In this document: piece by piece, positions 36,831 to 45,078 of the stretch
How the letters are laid out: the number at the start of each line of letters is the position of its first letter
How positions within the stretch are numbered: the stretch's first letter is position 1
NCBI GenBank assembly: GCA_964251965.1
Contig: CAXULQ010000007.1
Location: 124,001-188,000 of the forward strand
DNA length: 64,000 bases
DNA from: Mucilaginibacter_A sp964251965
Lineage (GTDB): Bacteria > Bacteroidota > Bacteroidia > Sphingobacteriales > Sphingobacteriaceae
Reading direction: 5' to 3'
The notes under the pieces: generated by a model
What the model was told of the DNA's origin: nothing
Databases searched by the model: none
Seen by the model: the letters and a program-made list of their open reading frames with translations, nothing else
Program-made: the position numbers and the translations under genes

Positions 36831-36844
36831 ATGCTTCTTTTATC
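36831..36844 (-). repeat. dispersed element, form A, in the decay zone
   Basis: ATGCTTCTTTTATC is followed by GGGTAAAAGTTAATG. It is an exact core, located just past the stop of the broken antitoxin gene. Confidence 0.75.
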
Positions 36845-36853
36845 GGGTAAAAG

Positions 36854-37089
36854 TTAATGTTCGGTAATCCATTTGTCAACCAACTTATCAGCTTCTTCAT
36901 TGGTTAAAAAACTGCCTTGTTTTATTTTTTGATTCTACTATGCGTTGAATCTATTCTTTGGATAGTTATGGTTGATCAGAAGATAAATATTTTTTGTCAA
37001 GGGTTTTGTTTAACGGCAAATAGAAAATCTTCATCGTTGATATTTTCTATGCTTTCGTGCAATAAGTTTTTAATGTTTTCTGTGCTCAT
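36854..37089 (-). pseudogene. broken addiction-module antitoxin
   Basis: The minus-strand ATG at 37089 starts MSTENIKNLLHESIENINDE, followed by DFLFAVKQNP and a stop. Other frames continue the protein as LSKE-stop-IQRIVESKN and then KQGSFLTNEEADKLVDKW, ending at 36854. The pieces together match small antitoxin-like proteins of Bacteroidota that usually precede a RelE-like toxin. At least two frameshifts and two in-frame stops disable it, and no toxin gene is adjacent. Confidence 0.65.
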
Positions 37090-37195
37090 GATTTTTTAAA
37101 TCAAACACAACCGTTTATAATTACCCACGTTCAACCGTTCCGTTAACTTTTAGCTTTACCACTTGTGTAAAGCAAAAAGAAGTGTAAAAAGAGGC

Positions 37196-37209
37196 CATAA
37201 AAGAAGCAT
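37196..37209 (+). repeat. dispersed element, form A (13/14), after the amidase
   Basis: CATAAAAGAAGCAT lies two bases beyond the 3' end of the amidase gene. Confidence 0.6.
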
Positions 37210-37211
37210 GG

Positions 37212-38042
37212 TTAATACTTCCTCACCAAATTATTCAAAATCATCCTGCTCGAATCCGTAACCAGCCGCGTACTATCCTGCGGTGTAAAATGGCGTTTAA
37301 AAGCAACCAAAGCAGCGGTAGAATCACGCGTGTCATATCCAATTAAACGCATGGCTTGTACCGCATTAAAGTTGGTGGCAACAGAATCCAATTTTGGATC
37401 ATACCAATTGCCAAAACCATGATCGGCCAACGTTTTCCAGGGGAAATATTTGTTCGGGTCATTTTTGCGAGTCGGCGCAATATCGGCGTGGCCGATAAAA
37501 TTGGCCGTCGAAATGTTGTACGTTTTTTTAAGTGTTGCCAGCAAGGTAAGCAAACTGTTGATCTGTGCTTCCGGAAAAGGCACAAAGCCGTTGTTGTCCA
37601 ATTCAATCCCGATGGAATTACTGTTGATGTCGGTATTGCCGCCCCATTTGGCGTTTCCGGCCTGCCATGCGCGCAGGTAATCGTTGAGCATGTGGTACAC
37701 TTTGCCGTTTTTCCCGATAACATAATGCGCGCTTACTTGCGTTCTGGGCAAGGTAAAGGTTTTTAAAGTTTGCTCGGTCGAGTTTTGTGCCGTGTGATGG
37801 ATGATGACATAATTGGGTTTGCGCAAATTGAAATTGGTTGTGCCGACCCAGCTTCTTTTATCAGGTATTTCTCCTGCTGTTGCCGGCGGAATTTGTCCGA
37901 TTATTTTTGCATATTCCTTCGCTTGCGTTTTATACGAGCGGTTGGTTACGGCATAAGGATTTACCGCGCAACCGGCAAAAAACAAAGTCGCGGCAACAAC
38001 AAAAGAGAAATAGCTTAAAAACTGGATTTTAGTTACTTTCAT
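37212..38042 (-). CDS. N-acetylmuramoyl-L-alanine amidase (amidase_2), lipoprotein
   Basis: A 276-residue lipoprotein that should cleave the amide bond between muramic acid and the stem peptide. The ATG at 38042 gives a signal peptide ending in the lipobox LFFAGC; the frame is open 38 codons upstream but without signal character. Amidase_2 zinc ligands are visible in VIIHHTAQ (first His, near residue 82) and NFIGHADIAPTRKNDPNKYFPW (second His and catalytic residues). The long 5' leader contains three tandem hairpins. A 12/14 element copy lies at 37850-37863. Confidence 0.93.
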   Translation of the reverse strand: MKVTKIQFLSYFSFVVAATLFFAGCAVNPYAVTNRSYKTQAKEYAKIIGQIPPATAGEIPDKRSWVGTTNFNLRKPNYVIIHHTAQNSTEQTLKTFTLPRTQVSAHYVIGKNGKVYHMLNDYLRAWQAGNAKWGGNTDINSNSIGIELDNNGFVPFPEAQINSLLTLLATLKKTYNISTANFIGHADIAPTRKNDPNKYFPWKTLADHGFGNWYDPKLDSVATNFNAVQAMRLIGYDTRDSTAALVAFKRHFTPQDSTRLVTDSSRMILNNLVRKY

Positions 38043-38075
38043 GTACAACGAGATATAAATTTTATAATCAGTTTG

Positions 38076-38195
38076 ATGTGTAAAGATTTTGGCGTTTTCT
38101 TTACACGTCGCTAATGATGTGTATAGAAAAACGCTGTTTCCTATACACATTATCAATGATATGTATAGGAAAACGCCATTTGCTATACCTATTTT
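38076..38195. repeat. three tandem 42-bp hairpin units upstream of the amidase
   Basis: Unit 1 pairs GTGTAAAG (38078-38085) with CTTTACAC (38099-38106). Unit 2 pairs ATGTGTATAG (38117-38126) with CTATACACAT (38141-38150). Unit 3 pairs ATGTATAG with CTATACCT from 38161 on. Units are spaced 41-42 bases apart. The loops share AAAACGC(C/T); in unit 1 it is inverted. Stem changes are matched on both arms. Confidence 0.7.
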
Positions 38196-38239
38196 GTAAA
38201 TTGTTAATAACTGTCTTCGCTTATGGTTCTGTTCTAAAA

Positions 38240-38253
38240 ATACTTCTTTTATC
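38240..38253 (-). repeat. dispersed element, form A, spanning the gltX stop
   Basis: ATACTTCTTTTATC overlaps the end of gltX. The TAA stop codon of gltX is the TAA of the element core read on the minus strand. Confidence 0.75.
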
Positions 38254-39772
38254 GACCCAAAACTGCTAAAGCAGATTCAATCCGTTCTGCAACTTCATCT
38301 TTGCCCAAAACCTCTGCGATATCAAAAACAGCCGGGCCAAATTTGCCGCCGACTAAAATAATGCGGAAAGGCAGCATTACTTCGCCAATTTTAATGCCTT
38401 TTTCGGCGGCTAAAGCTTTAAAAGTTGCTTCGATTGTGGCTGCTTCCCAACTTTCTATTTCCTGCGATTTTTGGATAAAAGCGATAAAGAAATCTGTTTT
38501 GGCAGTGTTCCATTTGGGTTTAATACTTGGCCAGTCAATTTCGTTTTCTGTTGGTTTTTGGAAGAAGTAGGAAGCGTGTTCGTAAAAATCCGTCAACAAT
38601 GTACAGCGGTCTTTTACCAGATCGATTATTTTTTTAAGCTGAGGATAGTCCTCCGCAGAAATCCCATGTTTTCTAAAGATTGGGATTACAAGAGGTTCCA
38701 AATCTATTGCCGAACTTTGTTTAATCCATTCGTGGTTGAACCATTTGGCTTTTTCAAAATCGAATTGCGCTCCGGCTTTACTGATCCGATCCATTGAGAA
38801 TTGTTGAACCAGTTCATCCAATGTATAAATTTCCTGATCGGTTCCATTGTTCCAGCCTAAAAGTGCTAAAAGGTTTACAAAAGCTTCCGGCAAAAAACCT
38901 AACTCGCGGAAACCTTTTGTTAGGTCTCCATTTTTTGGATCCAACCAATTCATCGCATAAACCGGGAAACCTAAACGGTCGCCATCGCGTTTGCTTAATT
39001 TTCCGTGCCCATCCGGTTTTAAAATCAACGGTAAATGTGCCCATTGCGGCATTTCGTTTTTCCAGCCCAAATATTCCCATAACAACAAATGAACGGGAGC
39101 GGATGGCAGCCATTCTTCGCCGCGAAAGGCGTGTGTAATTTGCATCAGGTAATCATCCACTACAACTGCCAAATGGTAAGTTGGCATACCATCGGCTTTT
39201 AACAAAACTTTATCATCAATTTGGCTCGTTTCAAAATTAACGCGGCCGCGGATCATATCCGTAAAACCAATCGTTTCTTCCACCGGAACTTTAATTCGGA
39301 TAACATGCGGCGTTCCTGCATCCAGCATTTCCTGTACTTCTTTTACCGGCAAAAAAATGGAGTTGCGCAAATTGTTGCGGTGCGCGTGGCCGTATTGAAA
39401 GTTTGGGATTTCGGTCCGTTTTTGTTCCAGTTCTTCCGGCGTATCAAAAGCGTAATAAGCGTTGCCTTGCGCCACCAATTGCTCGGCATATTGCCGGTAA
39501 AGTGCTTTCCGTTCGCTTTGGCGGTATGGCCCAAATTCTCCTCCGGCGTGCGGGCCTTCGTCCGGCGTAATGCCGCACCAGTTTAGGCAGTTTAAAATAT
39601 ATTCTTCCGCGCCTTCCACAAAACGCGTTTGGTCGGTATCTTCAACCCGTAAAATAAAAGTCCCTTCGTTTTGACGGGCAAAAAGGTAATTAAAAAGGGC
39701 AGTGCGCACGCCGCCCAAATGCAGTCCGCCGGTTGGGCTTGGCGCAAAACGGACTCTTACTTTATCAGACAT
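38249..39772 (-). CDS. gltX: glutamyl-tRNA synthetase
   Basis: A 507-residue class I synthetase that charges tRNA-Glu. The HIGH-like motif is FAPSPTGGLHLGGVRTALFNYLFA (near residue 10) and the KMSKS-like loop is GKLSKRDGDRLGFP (near 255). An alpha-helical anticodon-binding domain ends the protein. Length is normal (470-510). Together with glnS it makes the direct pathway for both Glu and Gln. A 13/14 element with its full flank lies inside at 39334-39347, encoding LPVKEV. Confidence 0.97.
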   Translation of the reverse strand: MSDKVRVRFAPSPTGGLHLGGVRTALFNYLFARQNEGTFILRVEDTDQTRFVEGAEEYILNCLNWCGITPDEGPHAGGEFGPYRQSERKALYRQYAEQLVAQGNAYYAFDTPEELEQKRTEIPNFQYGHAHRNNLRNSIFLPVKEVQEMLDAGTPHVIRIKVPVEETIGFTDMIRGRVNFETSQIDDKVLLKADGMPTYHLAVVVDDYLMQITHAFRGEEWLPSAPVHLLLWEYLGWKNEMPQWAHLPLILKPDGHGKLSKRDGDRLGFPVYAMNWLDPKNGDLTKGFRELGFLPEAFVNLLALLGWNNGTDQEIYTLDELVQQFSMDRISKAGAQFDFEKAKWFNHEWIKQSSAIDLEPLVIPIFRKHGISAEDYPQLKKIIDLVKDRCTLLTDFYEHASYFFQKPTENEIDWPSIKPKWNTAKTDFFIAFIQKSQEIESWEAATIEATFKALAAEKGIKIGEVMLPFRIILVGGKFGPAVFDIAEVLGKDEVAERIESALAVLGR

Positions 39773-39787
39773 TATAAAAATTTAAGC

Positions 39788-39801
39788 GGTAAAAACAGTA
39801 T
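39788..39801 (+). repeat. dispersed element, form B, upstream of gltX
   Basis: GGTAAAAACAGTAT is preceded by AAAAATTTAAGC. It lies 15 bases before the gltX start. Confidence 0.75.
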
Positions 39802-39870
39802 TATTTAATTAAAGCAAAGATAAGTTTTAACCTTGTAGATCAGGCTTAAGTACTTTAAGCAAAAGGCAAA

Positions 39871-41133
39871 ATGAGTGTAGAAGCAATTTTTAAGGGCAAT
39901 GCCCGTATTTTAAGCCGCGTAAACCCGTACGAACACAAGCGCCGATGGAATTCCCTGCTGCTTATTTTTGCGGCAATTATTGCCAGCGGTTCTTTGTTGT
40001 ACACCAATTACCTGGTTGAAAACATTGCCAAAGCAGAACATACGCGTGCCGAAATTTGGGCGCGAAGCATGCAGCAAGTCCTTTCTTCGGATGATAACGA
40101 TTTCTTAAATTACGTTTTTACGGTGCGCGACAGCCTTTCTGTCCCGGCAATCATTACTGATCAAAAAGGCGATTTCATTTCTTCCAAAGGCTTGGATACT
40201 ACCAAAACTTTTATCGAGATGGAGGAAAAAAACAGCCAGTCCAATGGTGCGCCCGGCCCGAAATACGACCTGCAATATTTTAAAGATGAATTGGCGACCA
40301 TGAAAGCGCAGCACGAACCCATCAAGGTAAGTTTTTTTGAGAAAAATGACCGGCTGATTTACTACAAAGATTCGATGCTGCTTACCCAGCTTAAATATTT
40401 TCCTTACGTGCAGCTTTTGCTCATCGCCGTTTTTTTACTGGTGGCTTATACGGGTTTTAATTCTTCCCGAAAATCGGAGCAGAACCAGGTTTGGGTAGGT
40501 TTGGCTAAAGAAACGGCACACCAGTTGGGCACACCGATTTCTTCGTTAATGGCTTGGATTGAGTTGCTGAAAGATAAGTTTAATGCCGAAAATGATCCGC
40601 TTTTGCTGGAGATGGACAACGATGTAAAACGGTTGGAAATTGTGGCCGATCGTTTCTCCAAAATCGGATCAAAACCGGTTTTAGAAGCACATTCGGTTTA
40701 CGAAGTGGTAAAAGATTATGTTGATTATTTTAAGGTGCGGGTATCCAACAAAATTAATTTTGAATTGAAGGGCGACCGGAACTTAAAAGCGGGTTTAAAC
40801 ATTCCGCTGTTTGATTGGGTGTTGGAAAACCTGCTTAAAAATGCGGTAAATGCGATTGAAGGAACCGGACAAATAAGCGTGCAGGTTTGGGGAAGTGCTG
40901 CCAAAAAATTAGTTTATATTGATGTAAGCGATACCGGAAAAGGCATTCCGCGCGGTAAATTTCTCACGGTTTTTCGTCCGGGTTATACTACGCGAAAACG
41001 TGGCTGGGGTTTGGGACTTTCCTTAACCAAACGGATGATCGAGAATTACCACGAGGGACAAATCTTTGTTAAAGATTCTGAAATTGGCAAAGGCACTACT
41101 TTTCGCATCGTTTTAAAAAGTATCAGGTCATGA
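39871..41133 (+). CDS. sensor histidine kinase
   Basis: A 420-residue kinase with two membrane helices (about residues 27-46 and 182-200) bracketing a periplasmic domain of about 135 residues without a recognised fold. The DHp H-box reads LAKETAHQLGTPISSLMAWIELL (His near residue 216). The HATPase_c domain shows ENLLKNAVNAIEG, DVSDTGKGIPRG and RGWGLGLSLTKRM. No response regulator is adjacent. It is translationally coupled to a DinB-family gene (ATGA overlap), so it may be an orphan kinase acting on a distant regulator. Confidence 0.93.
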   Translation: MSVEAIFKGNARILSRVNPYEHKRRWNSLLLIFAAIIASGSLLYTNYLVENIAKAEHTRAEIWARSMQQVLSSDDNDFLNYVFTVRDSLSVPAIITDQKGDFISSKGLDTTKTFIEMEEKNSQSNGAPGPKYDLQYFKDELATMKAQHEPIKVSFFEKNDRLIYYKDSMLLTQLKYFPYVQLLLIAVFLLVAYTGFNSSRKSEQNQVWVGLAKETAHQLGTPISSLMAWIELLKDKFNAENDPLLLEMDNDVKRLEIVADRFSKIGSKPVLEAHSVYEVVKDYVDYFKVRVSNKINFELKGDRNLKAGLNIPLFDWVLENLLKNAVNAIEGTGQISVQVWGSAAKKLVYIDVSDTGKGIPRGKFLTVFRPGYTTRKRGWGLGLSLTKRMIENYHEGQIFVKDSEIGKGTTFRIVLKSIRS

Positions 41134-41642
41134 TGAGCAAACCGCAGCCGGAAGAATACGCGCCGTTTTATCAGGGTTATGTTGCATTGGTTGGCGATGA
41201 TGATGTGCTGGAAAAGCTTTCTTCCAACCAAAAAAAAACCTATGATTTCTTTTTGTCGCTCCTGCCGGAAAAAGCCGATTTTGCTTATGCTGAAGGAAAA
41301 TGGACGATAAAAGAAGTATTAGGCCACATGATCGATACCGAAAAAATTATGAGTTACCGCTTGCTTCGGTTTTCGCGCGGCGACCATCATCCGCTGGCTG
41401 GTTTTAACGAAAACTTTTATACTTCCCGGTCAAACTACAAAAACCGAAATTTGGAAGACCTGGCGGAAGAATTCAGCGCGTTGCGAAAAGCCAATTTGTA
41501 CTTGTACCAAAACCTGGACGAAGAGCAGCTTAAACGGAAAGGCAAAGCCAGCAACGCTTCAGTTTCGGTAAAGGCGTTGCTGTATATTATTGCCGGCCAC
41601 GAGCTGCATCACCTCAATGTTATTCGGGAAAGGTATTTGTAA
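41130..41642 (+). CDS. DinB family protein (putative metal-dependent hydrolase/transferase)
   Basis: A 170-residue four-helix protein of the DinB/YfiT superfamily. The three metal-ligand His positions appear in EVLGHMIDTEK and HELHHLNVIRERY, and WTIKEVLGHM is the family's typical second-helix start. Relatives transfer bacillithiol or similar thiols, or are uncharacterised. The gene shares its start with the kinase stop. An exact form A element at 41306-41319 encodes IKEVL inside the most conserved motif. Confidence 0.9.
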   Translation: MMSKPQPEEYAPFYQGYVALVGDDDVLEKLSSNQKKTYDFFLSLLPEKADFAYAEGKWTIKEVLGHMIDTEKIMSYRLLRFSRGDHHPLAGFNENFYTSRSNYKNRNLEDLAEEFSALRKANLYLYQNLDEEQLKRKGKASNASVSVKALLYIIAGHELHHLNVIRERYL

Positions 41643-41656
41643 ATGCTGTTTTTACA
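41643..41656 (-). repeat. dispersed element, form B, between convergent genes
   Basis: ATGCTGTTTTTACA lies one base after the DinB gene and overlaps the end of the minus-strand membrane protein gene, supplying its TAA stop. Confidence 0.6.
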
Positions 41657-42020
41657 GCTCTTTTTTCTGATTAGATTTTTTCTCGATTAAGTAAGCAGTA
41701 AATAAACCTGATCCCCCAAAAATAGCAATTAGTGAAAAGTATAATGCTGGAATTCTCATCTGATGATCAGAAATAACAAAAATATCCAGTAAATAAGCTA
41801 AAAACAATCCTAAGCCAGAACCAATTAAAAGTAAGCCAGAAGTTAAGGTAAATGCCGGATTGCTTTGCCGGTGTTTTGGTAAATCTGTCCGCGGATCCAT
41901 GCCACGCTCAATCATGGCCATTTTTTCTTTGTTTCTTAGATAAATAATTCCAAAGATTAAAGCAAAAAATGCAAACGGAACTAAAATTGAGGCTAAAACT
42001 CCTAATTGTGCTGGACCCAT
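41652..42020 (-). CDS. DUF6249-like membrane protein
   Basis: A 122-residue protein with three predicted membrane helices (residues about 8-27, 58-80 and 90-110). A cytoplasmic loop carries the motif RNKEKMAMIERGMDP, typical of Bacteroidota DUF6249 proteins that often lie next to ECF sigma factors. An ECF sigma factor indeed starts 510 bases away on the other strand. Function unknown. Confidence 0.82.
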   Translation of the reverse strand: MGPAQLGVLASILVPFAFFALIFGIIYLRNKEKMAMIERGMDPRTDLPKHRQSNPAFTLTSGLLLIGSGLGLFLAYLLDIFVISDHQMRIPALYFSLIAIFGGSGLFTAYLIEKKSNQKKEL

Positions 42021-42531
42021 TTTGTTTAAATTTAAAAGTTAAATTGATTGATTTTTAAGTTATGACCACATCATTTTGAATCAGGTTACACTTCCAGCAT
42101 AAAAATAATTTTAGGTTGATAAAAGAAGTATAAGTTTTTTGTCCGTTCTTTTTGCTTGAACAAAAAAAATCAAAAATTCAAGAATGCCGGATCGCCTCCG
42201 GGCGGCATTCGGCCCACCGCGCCTGGGTGGAGACTTTGCAAACGGCTTGGCCATCGTACAAAAAACAAGGTTTAGCTTTTCAATCTCTAATTTATGCCGA
42301 TAAAAGAAGCATTGAAAAAAAATTAATAAATAAGATGAGCATTTTGATATTCCGAAGCGATAAGTCTCCGCCCAGGTGCGCAAAGGCCGGACAAAACGCC
42401 CGGAGGGATCGGGTTTGTCTTGATTTCGTTGGTTCTATTTCATCAAGGAAAAAGAACGTTAGATACAATTGGATAAAAGAAGCATTAAGCTGTAACCTCA
42501 ATTCTATTAACAGCGTCTGAATAAATAATTG
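42021..42531. repeat. inverted-repeat cassette with three dispersed elements
   Basis: A left arm at about 42144-42237 and a right arm at about 42361-42458 are imperfect reverse complements. Both carry CGTTCTTTTT at the outer end, CTCCGGGCG in the middle and GGAGACTT at the inner end. Exact form A copies sit outside left (42118-42131), in the centre (42299-42312) and outside right (42472-42485), all in the same orientation. No believable protein is encoded. Confidence 0.75.
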
Positions 42532-43113
42532 ATGCAAAAAGATTTAACGGATATCGAACTAATCCAACTGGTTTTGGTGGGAAACCAATCGGCTTATGCG
42601 GATTTGGTGAAACGCCATCAGCGTTATGTTTTTACGTTGGCTTTGCGTTTTGTAAAAAAGCGGGAAGATGCAGAAGAAATTGCGCAGGATTGTTTTGTGA
42701 AAGCGTATAAAGCGTTAAACCAGTTTCAGCAGCAATCCAAATTTACAACCTGGCTGTACAGCATCGTTTATACAACTTCGATGACTTTCCTTCGGAAGAA
42801 AAAATTAGCTATTTATTTGGTGGATGACGATGCTGTTTTTATACAGGTAAATTCTGTTCCTGCTGATCTTAAATCAAATAGTGCCGAGCAGAAATCGCAA
42901 TCGTATTATGTAAACTTGGCCATCAACCAGTTATTGCCAGATGATGCAACTATCTTAACTTTATTTTATCAGGGCGAACAATCGCTGGAAGAAATTGCGC
43001 AAGTTATCGGCATGGAAACCAATACTGTAAAAGTAAAACTGCACCGGGCGCGGCATCGTTTAAAAGAAAAATTAGAAGGTTTATTGAAACAGGAAGTGAG
43101 GGAATTGTTATGA
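42532..43113 (+). CDS. ECF-type RNA polymerase sigma factor
   Basis: A 193-residue sigma-70 family factor of the ECF group. Region 2 includes YADLVKRHQRYVFTLALRFVKKREDAEEIAQDCFVKAYKALNQF and the -10 recognition segment FTTWLYSIVYTTSMTFLRKKK. Region 4 reads LTLFYQGEQSLEEIAQVIGMETNTVKVKLHRARHRLKEKL. The ATG at 42532 is preferred to a TTG one codon upstream. It overlaps the next gene by four bases, the classic sigma/anti-sigma layout. Confidence 0.95.
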   Translation: MQKDLTDIELIQLVLVGNQSAYADLVKRHQRYVFTLALRFVKKREDAEEIAQDCFVKAYKALNQFQQQSKFTTWLYSIVYTTSMTFLRKKKLAIYLVDDDAVFIQVNSVPADLKSNSAEQKSQSYYVNLAINQLLPDDATILTLFYQGEQSLEEIAQVIGMETNTVKVKLHRARHRLKEKLEGLLKQEVRELL

Positions 43114-43601
43114 ACCCAATGGAAGAACAACTTTGGAACTATATCGATGGTTTTTGTAACGAAGAAGAGCAAAAAGCCGTCAAATTATTAATTGAAACAG
43201 ACCAGAATTACCGCAGCAAATACGCGGAGTTAATGGCTTTCCAAAAAAATATGGAAGCTGTTGATTTAGAAGAACCGGCAATGGGTTTCACCTTTAAAGT
43301 GATGGAAAACATACGTGCAGAACATGCACGTAAGCCTTTAAAAACAAGCATTGACCGTCGGATTGTTCTCGGTATTGCTGCTTTTTTTATCTGTTCGATT
43401 GTACTGCTTTTAGGATATATTTTTATGGACATTAACTGGTCGCAACCAACAGCGGCAATTAAACTGCCCGAAATACAGCTTTCGGTCATCACTAATTTTT
43501 TAAACCCTGTAGTTTTAAAAGGATTTTTGTTTTGCGATTTGGTTTTGGCCCTGTTTTTTTTAGACCGATATTTTAGAAGTTTGTTTTTTGAAAAGAAATA
43601 A
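43110..43601 (+). CDS. putative anti-sigma factor, membrane protein
   Basis: A 163-residue protein. The cytoplasmic N-terminus (EEQLWNYIDGFCNEEEQKAVKLLIETD) resembles the helical sigma-binding domain of anti-sigma factors but lacks a zinc HxxxCxxC motif. Two membrane helices follow (about residues 88-108 and 132-152). Position directly after the ECF sigma gene, with coupled translation, supports the role. Confidence 0.75.
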   Translation: MNPMEEQLWNYIDGFCNEEEQKAVKLLIETDQNYRSKYAELMAFQKNMEAVDLEEPAMGFTFKVMENIRAEHARKPLKTSIDRRIVLGIAAFFICSIVLLLGYIFMDINWSQPTAAIKLPEIQLSVITNFLNPVVLKGFLFCDLVLALFFLDRYFRSLFFEKK

Positions 43602-43646
43602 CACTATTTTTATGAACAAATCGGGTTTCAATAAAGTTAAGTAGAT

Positions 43647-44117
43647 ATGGCAAAAGCAACAATACAAGTAATCGAAGCTTTACGGAAAACAGCAGAAAAT
43701 CTTAAAAACAAAGCGCCTTATCAATGGGGCCACATGGGAAGTTGCAATTGTGGCAATTTAGCACAAGTGGTTACAAATCTGGACAAAGCGGCTATACACC
43801 AGGAAGCCATGCGCCGCCACGGCGACTGGAACGAACAATTATTTGATTATTGTCCGCACAGCGGTTTGCCGTTTGATCATATTATTGATGAAATGTTAGA
43901 TTTCGGTTTTACCCGGACGGATTTAGCGCATTTGGAAAAATTATCAGACGACCGTATTCTCGCTAATCTCCCGCAAGGAAAGCAATACCTGTCGCACAAT
44001 AAAAGCGAAGACGTTATAAAATATTTAACCAGCTGGGCCAATTTATTAGAAAACGAATTAATTTCTGGTATGATAATTGAACCAACATTATTTGAATCAA
44101 TAGCAATATTGGTTTAA
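43647..44117 (+). CDS. conserved hypothetical protein
   Basis: A 156-residue soluble protein without a recognised domain. It contains a Cys/Gly patch (WGHMGSCNCGNLAQVV near residue 30), a possible metal or cofactor site, and several His (MRRHGDWN, YCPHSGLPFDHII). It is otherwise helical. It follows the sigma/anti-sigma pair by 45 bases on the same strand and is closed by a terminator. I do not know its function. Confidence 0.75.
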   Translation: MAKATIQVIEALRKTAENLKNKAPYQWGHMGSCNCGNLAQVVTNLDKAAIHQEAMRRHGDWNEQLFDYCPHSGLPFDHIIDEMLDFGFTRTDLAHLEKLSDDRILANLPQGKQYLSHNKSEDVIKYLTSWANLLENELISGMIIEPTLFESIAILV

Positions 44118-44137
44118 TTGTGATAAGGTTTAGGTTG

Positions 44138-44170
44138 AAAGCTCCACGGACACCGTTTCGTGGGGCTTTT
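44138..44170 (+). terminator. Rho-independent terminator
   Basis: AAAGCTCCACG and CGTGGGGCTTT pair over 11 positions with one G-T, with a ten-base loop and a trailing T-run. It ends the sigma factor operon. Confidence 0.85.
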
Positions 44171-44265
44171 ATTGTTTTACGCAGATTTTTATCACAGATA
44201 GTTACAAAACACAATTCATTTGTCTATAATTGTACGTATAAAAAATTTTGATTTGATACGTGCTT

Positions 44266-44517
44266 ATGAATACTAAATTAACGCTTACTATTGAACAAGA
44301 AGTAATTGATAAAGCGAAAAAATATGCTAAAAACCGGGATCGTAGTTTATCGGATTTAATAGAAAGTTATTTAAAAGCAATTACTACAGAAAATAACAGT
44401 ACAGAGGATGAAATTACACCGATTGTAAAGTTATTAAAAGGCTCTTTTACCGTACCGAAAGATTTTAACTACAAAAAAGAACTTTCAAAAAGATTAGCAG
44501 ATAAATACTTGTATTGA
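44266..44517 (+). CDS. DUF6364-type antitoxin (ribbon-helix-helix-like)
   Basis: An 83-residue protein beginning MNTKLTLTIEQEVIDKAKKYAKNRDRSLSDLIESYL, typical of RHH-fold antitoxins that precede PIN toxins. The C-terminal tail (IVKLLKGSFTVPKDFNYKKE) would bind and block the toxin. ATG at 44266 is chosen; a GTG two codons earlier is possible. Its stop overlaps the toxin ATG (TGATG). Such proteins usually repress their own promoter. Confidence 0.88.
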   Translation: MNTKLTLTIEQEVIDKAKKYAKNRDRSLSDLIESYLKAITTENNSTEDEITPIVKLLKGSFTVPKDFNYKKELSKRLADKYLY

Positions 44518-44942
44518 TGACCAGGATTTTAATTGATACGGATGTTATTCTTGATTTCTTTTTTGATCGGGCACCTTTCTCCGAAAGTGCTGCTAAAGTT
44601 TTATCGCTTTGTGAAGCAAAAGAAATTGTTGGCAGTATAACGCCGGTAATCATCAGCAACGTGTATTATCTTTTAAGGCAAACGGCAAAACACGAAAAGG
44701 TGGTTGAAAAATTAAAGCTCCTGATTTCCATTACCGAGGTTTTGGTGATTGATAAAGCAATTGTATTAACGGCTTTAAACTCTGATTTTAAAGATTTTGA
44801 AGACGCGTTACAAAACTACTCGGCAGAAATAAATAAGCAGATCGATTTAATAATCACCCGTAATACGAAAGATTATAAATTAAGTACTTTAGGTGTGATG
44901 ACACCGGATGGTTATTTGAATAGCAGACGTTCCCACAACTAA
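44517..44942 (+). CDS. PIN domain ribonuclease toxin
   Basis: A 141-residue PIN domain partner of the preceding antitoxin. Acidic active-site positions are seen in ILIDTDVILDFFFDR (Asp), FKDFEDALQNYSA (Glu/Asp) and IITRNTKDYK (Asp). It resembles the larger VapC-like group with an extended N-terminal loop (DRAPFSESAAKVL). RNA cleavage is expected; the target is unknown. Confidence 0.88.
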   Translation: MTRILIDTDVILDFFFDRAPFSESAAKVLSLCEAKEIVGSITPVIISNVYYLLRQTAKHEKVVEKLKLLISITEVLVIDKAIVLTALNSDFKDFEDALQNYSAEINKQIDLIITRNTKDYKLSTLGVMTPDGYLNSRRSHN

Positions 44943-45078
44943 TTTATTTAATGATGTTAAATGTATCTGTTAAAAGAAGCAATGGATTGATTTAAAAATA
45001 TTTTAAAATAAAAAAAACCAGTTAAATGATTTTCATCACCTAAATGGTTTCAATATTGATAAATAAAGTTTTGCTTAA

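Noticed and set aside
38043..38156. 38-codon upstream extension of the amidase
   Set aside because: It runs through the first tandem hairpin, and the lipoprotein signal begins at 38042.
38076..38195. CRISPR array
   Set aside because: There are only three units, they are themselves hairpins with diverged stems and no unique spacers, and no cas genes are present.
42152..42520. 122-codon ORF and overlapping minus-strand ORFs
   Set aside because: They lie across diverged inverted repeats and three element copies; the products look like translated repeat.
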